A stretch of DNA of 5,406 nt from Desulfarculaceae bacterium JdFR-95 (GTDB taxonomy: Bacteria; Desulfobacterota; Desulfarculia; Desulfarculales; Desulfarculaceae), in the NCBI GenBank assembly GCA_002011835.1, contig MTPE01000489.1:1-5406 (forward strand). Direction: 5' to 3'. The translations under genes were made by a program, and so were the position numbers. Shown here piece after piece: positions 1 to 4,784 of the stretch. The notes beneath the pieces are model-generated. The model was not told where the DNA came from. It searched no databases and saw only the letters and a program-made list of their open reading frames with translations. Position 1 is the stretch's first letter, and each line of letters begins with the position of its first letter.

Positions 1-172
1 GGCGGTGGCAGTCCAGGCAGGCCCGGGCCGGGGGGGGCAGGCTGCGGGGCAGGTAGAGGTCCCGGGCCGAGAGCACCCCGGGTCCCGCGGCCCAGGCCGT
101 GCCCGCGGCCAGGATCCCGGCCGCCAGGCCCAGCAGGAGCCTAGCCCAGCTTGACCGTGGTCTTGCCCTCAA
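1..172 (-). CDS. Exported c-type cytochrome, N-terminal part (cut by window edge)
   Basis: An open frame in minus orientation overlaps the end of soxZ and runs off the left edge. About 57 codons are visible. From a TTG at 172-170 it reads a short basic N-terminus (MRARPRSSWAR), then a hydrophobic stretch at about residues 12-28 (LLLGLAAGILAAGTAWA) resembling a Sec signal peptide with an AWA-type cleavage site. After roughly 20 mature residues comes a heme c attachment motif, CLDCH, at residues 52-56. I chose TTG because no ATG or GTG lies in frame before the signal peptide and AAGGG sits about 8 bases upstream. The start is therefore tentative. The 32-base overlap with soxZ suggests translational coupling and membership of the same operon. 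Its likely role is electron transfer for the Sox-like carrier or the multiheme cytochrome (inference). The family cannot be named from this fragment, and more hemes may follow outside the window. Confidence 0.6.
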   Translation of the reverse strand, partial: MRARPRSSWARLLLGLAAGILAAGTAWAAGPGVLSARDLYLPRSLPPPARACLDCHR

Positions 173-464
173 TGACCTTGCCCTTGTTGTTGCGCGCCCG
201 CACCACCAGGGAGCCGGCCCGGTCCGCCCGCAGGTAGAATTTGACCACGGGCCGCTCGCTGAGGGCGGGGCTGAGTTCCATCCAGCTCACCTTGCGGCCG
301 GCGTAGATCACCTCCAGGTGCTTCAGGTACAGCTCGGGCAGGCGGCGGCCAGTGACGGGGTCCTTGCCCAGGCCCGAGCGCATGGGGTGGTCCAGGCGCA
401 CCGCCACCAGGAACACCTGGCCCCGCTTCACCCGGGGGGGGATGCTGATGTCCACCTTGGCCAT
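141..464 (-). CDS. soxZ: SoxZ, sulfur-carrier complex subunit
   Basis: This 107-residue protein has the size and layout of SoxZ, the small immunoglobulin-fold-like partner of SoxY in the periplasmic SoxYZ carrier. Recognisable parts are the N-terminal beta strands, the VRLDHPMRSGLGKD segment (about residues 22-35; 'HPMxxGxxKD' is typical of SoxZ), the hydrophobic LKHLEVIYAGRKV strand, and the C-terminal NNKGKVIEGKTTVKLG. It has no cysteine and no signal peptide. In known systems SoxZ is cysteine-independent and is exported bound to Tat-targeted SoxY. The ATG at 464 is preceded by AAGGAGA at 471-477. Unlike most sox loci, soxZ is not next to soxY: a 2.2-kb multiheme cytochrome gene separates them. 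The next cytochrome gene starts inside the soxZ 3' end. Family assignment is firm. Its partnership with the SoxY encoded here is inferred from the shared operon. Confidence 0.93.
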   Translation of the reverse strand: MAKVDISIPPRVKRGQVFLVAVRLDHPMRSGLGKDPVTGRRLPELYLKHLEVIYAGRKVSWMELSPALSERPVVKFYLRADRAGSLVVRARNNKGKVIEGKTTVKLG

Positions 465-470
465 GTCTCT

Positions 471-477
471 TCTCCTT
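471..477 (-). promoter_or_regulatory. Ribosome binding site of soxZ
   Basis: On the minus strand AAGGAGA lies 6 bases before the soxZ ATG. It is one of the strongest Shine-Dalgarno matches in the window, which suggests soxZ is translated independently of the cytochrome gene upstream rather than by coupling. Confidence 0.7.
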
Positions 478-484
478 GCTGCCG

Positions 485-503
485 CCGTCCCCGGGGGGGA
501 CGG
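485..503 (-). other. Perfect stem-loop between cytochrome and soxZ
   Basis: An 8-bp perfect inverted repeat with a 3-base loop (CCGTCCCC / GGGGACGG) lies in the 47-base gap between the multiheme cytochrome stop codon and soxZ. There is no T-tract after it on the minus strand, so it is not a standard intrinsic terminator. It sits just upstream of the soxZ ribosome binding site. It could stabilise or separate transcript segments and so adjust SoxZ levels relative to the cytochrome, but this is inference, and short GC palindromes are frequent in GC-rich DNA. Confidence 0.35.
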
Positions 504-512
504 GATTTGGGG

Positions 513-2718
513 CTAGAACCGCTTGCGCAGGGCGATCACCTGCTCCAGCAGGGCCAGGGCCCGTTTGGGGTCGCCGTGGTGGGCCTCGGCCTGGGCCTGC
601 TGCCAGAGTTCGCTGGCCCGGTAGGCGAAGTCCTTGCCCCGGATGCCCGCGGCGCGCACGATACGCCGGGCCAGCTTGGCCTGCCGCTGGAAGCGCTCCA
701 GGAGCTGCTGGTGTGCGGCCAGCTCGGCCTCCTTGACCGGCTTGATGCGGAAGTCGGCCGGCCGGGAGCGGAAGGCGTCCTGCTTGTCGCTCAGGCCGCG
801 GGCGGGTTGGCCGTCCTGGTCGAAGGCGGTGAGGTCCTCCAGGCGCAGGCCCTGCTGATCGGCCACGATGCGGTAGGTGCCGTGGTGCACGTCCTGGTAC
901 ATGTGGTCGGGCGAGCCCAGCCAGCGCCAGCGGGCCAGGGCCTCCTGGCGGCCGCTGGGGGTGTGGCAACTGCGGCAGTCGCGGGCCTGGTGGGTGAGGC
1001 CGCTGGTGAGGTGGGCCACCCGCTCCAGGGACAGCCAGGCCATGACCCAGCCCTCCTCTTGAGGCGCCACCCGGCTCTGGTAGAAGTCGCTCAGCACGAA
1101 GGCGTCGCTGGAGCGGTAGGCGCGGGTGATACGGGCGCCGCGCAGTCCCAGGGGTTGGCCGTGACGGTTGCGGGGGCTGCGGTAGACCACCAGTCCCATC
1201 TGGCGGGCCAGGCGGCTGGCGGCGAAGGCCTTGGGGTCGATGTTGGCCGCGATGTGGGGGATGCAGTTGTAGGGGGCCCACATGCCTTCGGGGTCGGGCA
1301 GGAGCACGGGGGCCAGGCCGTCCTTCTGGTAGGCGGAGTTGCGGTCGATGGTGGTCTGGATGCCGCGTTCCACGCCGGGGACCCAGAAGTTCCAGCCGTA
1401 GCCGAAGACGATGGGGGTGTGGCAGGCCTCGCAGCGCAGTTTCTTGTGTTTGCCCCGGCGCCAGGCGGCGACCTGGTGGGGGTGGCAGCGGGCGCAGGCC
1501 TGGGGTTCGGGGTCGCGGATGAGGGCGGAGTGGCCGTGGCGGGCGAAGTCGGGCTGGTGGCAGTCGGTACACTGGATGCCGGCGCGGTAGTGTACGTCCT
1601 GGTAGCGGGTGGCGGCCTGGGGGTCCCAGGGGGGCATGGCCAGGCTGCCGCGCACATAGCCGTCACCGCGGCGGCGTTCCAGGGGTCCGGCGTGGCAGGC
1701 ATAGCCCCGCACCCCGCCCATGCAGCTCTGCACCGTGGGCCGGCGCAGCATGCGGTGCATGCCGCCGGTGGTCTTCTGGGGGTCGCCGTAGACGTTGTCC
1801 AGGGGGTCGCGCTGGAAGGTGCCGGGGGGGCCTTGGGGGGCGTTCTTTCCCGGGTAGTAGTGGCAGTCCAGGCAGCCCACGTGGCACTTGTTGCAGTTGC
1901 GCTGGGTCACCTCCATCATGCGGGGGGTGACCTTCTTGGTCATGACCCGGTTGAGGGCCTCCAGGTTTTCGCGGCTGAAGCGGGCCAGGTCGGGTTCGGC
2001 CAGCTTGCCCACCCACACGCCGCAACTGTGGGGTCCGGTGTCGGCCAGCCAGTGGGTGTACTGTGGCTGGGTGACGTTCTCGCGGCGTCCGGGGGCGAAC
2101 TCGCCGGCGCCCATGGGGGACAGGGCGAAGGAGCTCACCTCGCTCAGGTGGCAGTTGCCGCAGGTCTTGAGGGCGATCTGGGGGTTGTAGGCGCCGGTGA
2201 GGGGGCTGTGGTCGTGCCAGAGGACGAAGTAGAGTTCGGGGTCGGCCTTCCAGGACAGGGCCTGGCGGTCCCAGAACTTGGGCTGATAAGCCAGGTCCCA
2301 GACCGGTGGGGGCCAGGGAACGCACCTGCTTGCGCATGCCGCGGCTGAGCTGGCTGCGGCGCTTGATCACCCGGGCCTTGCTGAGCATGAACAGGGGCCC
2401 CAACAGGCCCTGGTGCGCCCCGGCCAGGGTGTAGTCGCGGGGGTTACCCAGGTGGCAGGCGGTGCAGGAAGGTGGCGGGAGGGAGCTGGCCGTGTAGGCC
2501 ATGGCGCTTTCGTGCCACGCGGCCGGGGCGGACACGTAGAGCCAGGGGAACCCCAGGGCCTTCATGCGCGCTTGGTCGGCGTGGCAGGCCAGACAACTGG
2601 AACCGCCGGGGGGGGGATGAGAACCGACCGTTCCAGCTTTTGCGTCCACGCCTAGCACGACCAGCCCCCCCACCGCCAAGAGGATGGTGAGGAGGTGTGT
2701 CAGGAGGTTTCTCAGCAT
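513..2718 (-). CDS. Periplasmic multiheme cytochrome c (nine CxxCH), with apparent single-base frameshift
   Basis: The gene starts at ATG 2718-2716, overlapping the soxY stop as ATGCTGA, and ends at TAG 515-513. The frame breaks at a run of five G (plus strand) at 2308-2312. Removing one base joins the two frames into 734 residues, reading ...KQVRSLAPPVWDLAYQPKFW.... Residues 1-28 form a signal peptide (hydrophobic LLTILLAVGGLVVLGV, cleavage near AKA). In the repaired protein CxxCH motifs lie at about 42, 85, 186, 275, 282, 383, 408, 429 and 581. The first two are in the 5' frame and the other seven in the 3' frame. Hemes 4 and 5 are almost contiguous (CNKCHVGCLDCH). A C-x8-CH element at 332-342 might bind a tenth heme. 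The last 150 residues contain no heme motif and are predicted helical. Many free histidines could be distal ligands. The overall plan recalls large multiheme redox enzymes such as the HAO, tetrathionate reductase and MccA groups, but I do not recognise a specific family. Its position between soxY and soxZ suggests it acts on carrier-bound sulfur. No strong ribosome binding site precedes the ATG, so translation is probably coupled to soxY. Unrepaired, it would appear as two overlapping open frames, 2718-1663 and about 2138-513. Confidence 0.85.
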
Positions 2719-3155
2719 GAATACTTGCTGCCGCTGGCCACCTTTATGTCCTTCTCCGCCTCCCAGATACCGTCGCGGCTGAACTTGGCCCGCACCTTGA
2801 TCACCGTGGTGCCGGGCACCTTGATGTTGGTGCGCAGGTAGGCGCGGCCGTTGGCCGGGGTGAAGTGGAAGCGGGCCTTGCGGGGGAACTTGCCCTTGTC
2901 GTCCCAAATCTCCACCCACTGTACGTAGTCGTCGGGCTTCATGACGTGGTCCACCGAGATCTCTATGGGCACCGTGGCCGGATCGTCGGTGACCTGGGGC
3001 ATGTCGATCTGGGGTACGAAGGGCTTTTCCTCCTCGCTCAGCTCGTCCGGTATCAGGGGGCGGTGGATCTCCTCCTCCGCGGCCCGGGCCAGGGGGGCCA
3101 GGACCAGGGTGGAGACCACCCCCGCGATGGTGATGATAGCCTCACGTCGGTTCAT
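2712..3155 (-). CDS. soxY: SoxY-like sulfur carrier with atypical C-terminus
   Basis: This 147-residue protein matches the SoxY family in length and layout. Its N-terminus MNRREAIITIAGVVSTLVLAPLARA carries two arginines before a hydrophobic stretch and an ARA cleavage site, consistent with the Tat export known for SoxY. The mature part has the P-x-I-x-MP element (about 48-53), a VPIEISVDH strand, the YVQWVEIWDDKGKFPRKARFHFTP core (about 77-100) and a closing strand DGIWEAEKDIKV. In classical SoxY the protein then ends in GGCGG, whose cysteine carries the sulfur substrate. Here it ends SGSKYSC followed directly by TGA. That terminal cysteine is the only one in the protein, and neither other frame encodes GGCGG nearby. 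The ATG at 3155 has GGAG 6 bases upstream, and the gap to the DsrE-like gene is 18 bases. I infer that the cysteine keeps the carrier function with altered accessibility or partners. Confidence 0.87.
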   Translation of the reverse strand: MNRREAIITIAGVVSTLVLAPLARAAEEEIHRPLIPDELSEEEKPFVPQIDMPQVTDDPATVPIEISVDHVMKPDDYVQWVEIWDDKGKFPRKARFHFTPANGRAYLRTNIKVPGTTVIKVRAKFSRDGIWEAEKDIKVASGSKYSC

Positions 3156-3173
3156 GGAGCTCTCCAGGAAGGG

Positions 3174-3623
3174 CTAGGGCTTGATGTAGGCGTAGCCCTT
3201 CATCTGCAGCTCGGCGATCTCGGCCACCCCCGAGGGCACCAGGTCGGCCTCGGTGAGGATCACGGTGTCCTTGCCCAAGCGGATCTTCTTGCGCTTGAGG
3301 GTGGTGACACACTGGCGGAACTTCACGCCCTGCTTCTGCAAGGACTTGATCTTGTTGATTATCTGGGGGTTGGTCTTGTCCTTGCGGAACATGACGTGCC
3401 CCCCGGCGTGGACCACCACCACGATGTCCAGCTTGTCCTCGCCCACGGCGTTGATGTGGTTCTGGATGTTGCGCAGGGCGCCGCCGATCACCTTGAAGTC
3501 GCTGCTGTTGATGTGATAGACGACCTTCTGCTTGCCATAGCCGCCGGCCCAGGCCACCGCGGCACCCAAGGCCAGGGCCATCACGGCCAGGATCACCACC
3601 AACAGTTTGCTCTTGCCGTGCAT
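3174..3623 (-). CDS. Exported DsrE/DsrF-family protein
   Basis: The protein is 149 residues from ATG 3623. I preferred this start to an upstream ATG at 3680 because AGGAG lies 8 bases before it and because it begins a clear signal peptide: MHGKSK, then LLVVILAVMALALGAAVAWA, with cleavage near residue 26. The mature part has DsrE-family alternating strands and helices: KVVYHINSSD, ALRNIQNHINAVGEDK, DIVVVVHAGG (about 66-75) and GVKFRQCVTTL. The last contains the only cysteine, Cys105, at the position where DsrE-like proteins place their reactive cysteine. Members of this family bind or transfer persulfide sulfur. The exported ones are poorly characterised. As first gene of the operon, 18 bases before soxY, it is likely to hand sulfur to or from SoxY in the periplasm (inference). 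Family membership is clear; the function is not. Confidence 0.85.
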   Translation of the reverse strand: MHGKSKLLVVILAVMALALGAAVAWAGGYGKQKVVYHINSSDFKVIGGALRNIQNHINAVGEDKLDIVVVVHAGGHVMFRKDKTNPQIINKIKSLQKQGVKFRQCVTTLKRKKIRLGKDTVILTEADLVPSGVAEIAELQMKGYAYIKP

Positions 3624-3631
3624 GGGTCTCT

Positions 3632-3636
3632 CTCCT
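3632..3636 (-). promoter_or_regulatory. Ribosome binding site of the DsrE-like gene
   Basis: AGGAG on the minus strand, within a purine-rich GGAGAGGAGAGAGA tract, stands 8 bases before ATG 3623. It decides this start over the in-frame ATG at 3680, which would add 19 residues ahead of the signal peptide. Confidence 0.65.
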
Positions 3637-3661
3637 CTCCCCGGAAGGTGGTTGACGCACA

Positions 3662-3678
3662 GGGGCCGGCCCGGCCCC
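3662..3678 (-). other. Leader stem-loop upstream of the DsrE-like gene
   Basis: A perfect 7-bp inverted repeat with a 3-base loop (GGGGCCG / CGGCCCC) lies about 40-55 bases before the DsrE-like start codon. No T-tract follows. If transcription starts further upstream, in the less GC-rich stretch at about 3700-3800, the hairpin would be in the operon's 5' leader, where it could affect mRNA stability. The function is inferred only. Confidence 0.3.
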
Positions 3679-3689
3679 ATCCCCAGAAT

Positions 3690-3800
3690 TCATCTTCCCC
3701 TCGCGGCTGTCTATCGGGAGAAACCGGATTTTGCCCCTGGGAAAGGGGGTATTTGTGAACAAGTTACCACAACATGTAGTGGTCTTGGTGTTCATGGGCC
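3690..3800 (-). promoter_or_regulatory. Probable promoter region of the sox-like operon
   Basis: This stretch upstream of the first operon gene is clearly less GC-rich than its surroundings and contains runs such as CAAAATCC and TTCACAAATACC on the minus strand. That, together with the 433-base gap separating it from the regulator gene, makes it the likeliest place for the operon promoter. I do not see a convincing -35/-10 pair or a sigma-54 GG-N10-GC element, so the exact start site is left open. Confidence 0.35.
3753..3772. promoter_or_regulatory. Inverted repeat, candidate operator
   Basis: The minus strand reads TTGTGGTAACTTGTTCACAA. The outer five bases are perfectly inverted (TTGTG / CACAA), and an inner AAC-tt-GTT pairs off-centre. 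It lies about 130 bases upstream of the DsrE-like start codon, in the AT-richer stretch. The half-site spacing does not fit CRP (one TGTG-type match but 8 rather than 6 bases between) or FNR. It could be a site for the adjacent response regulator or another activator. Confidence 0.3.
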
Positions 3801-3878
3801 AAGATGTGGGGTTACGCGGGCCTCGGCCTGGTCGGGAGAATCCCCAGGGAGGAGGGAGGCGGGCGCAGCCGGTGGTGT

Positions 3879-3952
3879 CAGCGGGAGCGCGCGGGGGTGG
3901 CTCTTCCTGACGCGGCCGCCCGACCCGTTGCGGGAGCCAGAGCCTCCGGCCG
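3879..3952. repeat. Direct repeat, copy 1
   Basis: This 74-base unit aligns without gaps to 3977-4050, with 63 of 74 bases identical by hand count and a period of 98 bases. It contains GCCAGAG-C-CTCCGGC at 3936-3950. Read on the minus strand this becomes GCCGGAG-G-CTCTGGC, a stem with one G-U pair, whereas on the plus strand it would contain a C-A mismatch. It resembles the GCCGGAGGC-type dispersed intergenic repeats seen in several GC-rich genomes, but it does not match a named element I can confirm. Confidence 0.7.
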
Positions 3953-3976
3953 AGGTGGGTTCGGAGCTGGCGGCCC

Positions 3977-4050
3977 CAGCGGGAGCGTACGAGGGTGGCC
4001 CTGCCTGACGAGGCCGCCCGACGCGATACGGCAGCCGGAGCCTCCGGCCG
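3977..4050. repeat. Direct repeat, copy 2, just past the regulator stop codon
   Basis: This second copy of the 74-base unit ends 6 bases from the stop codon of the response regulator gene. Its palindrome GCCGGAG-C-CTCCGGC (4034-4048) is perfect. A real hairpin would use the outer 5 or 6 pairs with a 3-5 base loop. Because it directly follows the regulator gene, it may act as a 3' mRNA stabiliser or a T-less terminator. No U-tract follows, so it is not a standard intrinsic terminator. Confidence 0.7.
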
Positions 4051-4056
4051 GCCCGG

Positions 4057-4710
4057 TTAGATCTTGATGAGGCGGTGTTTGAGGGCCAGTTTGGTGAGGT
4101 CGGTGATGGAGCGGGCGCCGAGTTTTTCCATGACGTTGTATTTGTGGGTTTCGACGGTCTTGGGGCTGATGCAGAGGCGTTGGGCTATGGCCTTGATGGG
4201 GTGTCCGTCGGCCAGGAGGAGGAAGACTTCTCGTTCGCGGGGGCTGAGGCGGGCGATGGGTCCTTGGTCGTGGTGGTTTTGGTGGAGTGCGGCCAGTTCT
4301 TCCAGGAGGGCTCTGGGGTCGGCGCCGCTGAAGTAGGTTTGGCCGCGGCCCACGGCTTCCAGGGCGGCGATGAGTTCGGAGGCGGGGCCTTCCTTGAGGA
4401 CGTGGGCGGCGATGCCGGCCTTGAACAGTTCGAAGATGAAGCGGTGGTCGGAGTGCATGGTGTAGATGACGATGCGCACTTGGGGTGCGGCCTGGGTGAT
4501 GCGGCGGGTGGCCTCCACGCCGTTGAGGCCGGGCATGGAGATGTCCATGATGACGATGTCGGGGCGCAGGCGCAGGGCCAGTTCCACGGCCTGTTGGCCG
4601 TCGGCGGCCTCGCCCACCACCTGGAAGCCGCGGTGTCCGGCCAGCAGGCTCTTGATGCCCTCGATGACCACCTGGTGGTCGTCGGCGATGAGGATACGGC
4701 GTGGTTTCAC
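4057..4710 (-). CDS. NarL/FixJ-family response regulator
   Basis: The protein is 217 residues from GTG 4710. I prefer this to GTG 4716 two codons upstream because GGAG lies 8 bases before the former and only 2 before the latter. The receiver domain (about 4-120) has all the expected residues: the acidic pair in LIADDH (D10, D11), phosphoacceptor D56 in IVIMDISMPG, T84 in IYTMH and K106 in HVLKEG. A linker leads to a LuxR-type helix-turn-helix (about 155-213) with the family motif LSPREREVFLLLADG and the recognition region ISPKTVETHKYNVMEKLGARS. It is a DNA-binding transcription factor activated by phosphorylation. A NarX/DegS-type kinase gene lies just upstream in the same orientation with a 74-base gap, so the two form a two-component system. 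Its target is unknown. The sox-like operon immediately downstream is the obvious candidate, as is the TTGTG inverted repeat there. The signal sensed is not visible. Confidence 0.93.
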   Translation of the reverse strand: MKPRRILIADDHQVVIEGIKSLLAGHRGFQVVGEAADGQQAVELALRLRPDIVIMDISMPGLNGVEATRRITQAAPQVRIVIYTMHSDHRFIFELFKAGIAAHVLKEGPASELIAALEAVGRGQTYFSGADPRALLEELAALHQNHHDQGPIARLSPREREVFLLLADGHPIKAIAQRLCISPKTVETHKYNVMEKLGARSITDLTKLALKHRLIKI

Positions 4711-4784
4711 GGTCACAGCTCCGGGGTGGTGCGTCTTTCAGGTTGCGGTGGTGGGGGGTGTGGTGTCAAGGGGGTGTGCGGGGC

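Noticed and set aside
169..1572. 467-residue minus-strand open frame rich in proline and arginine
   Set aside because: It is an out-of-frame reading of the cytochrome gene and soxZ. The cytochrome frame carries the CxxCH motifs and a stop at 513.
99..2348. 749-residue open frame on the plus strand
   Set aside because: It lies antisense to soxZ and the multiheme cytochrome, is dominated by A, G, V, H and L as expected for a GC-rich shadow frame, and has no recognisable domain.
2865..3758. 297-residue plus-strand open frame
   Set aside because: It is antisense to soxY and the DsrE-like gene, both of which have clear family features, and it has low-complexity shadow composition.
3879..4050. 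CRISPR-like repeats
   Set aside because: There are only two copies, 74 bases long and imperfect, with a 24-base gap, and no cas gene is visible. This does not fit an array.
3607..4067. Plus-strand open frames of 133 and 87 residues across the non-coding gap
   Set aside because: They have no good ribosome binding site, include the direct repeats in their coding sequence, run into the response regulator gene antisense, and show no domain.
4717..4784. TTGACA in the kinase-regulator gap as a promoter -35 box
   Set aside because: The expected -10 position is CA-rich with nothing like TATAAT, so co-transcription with the kinase gene is more likely.
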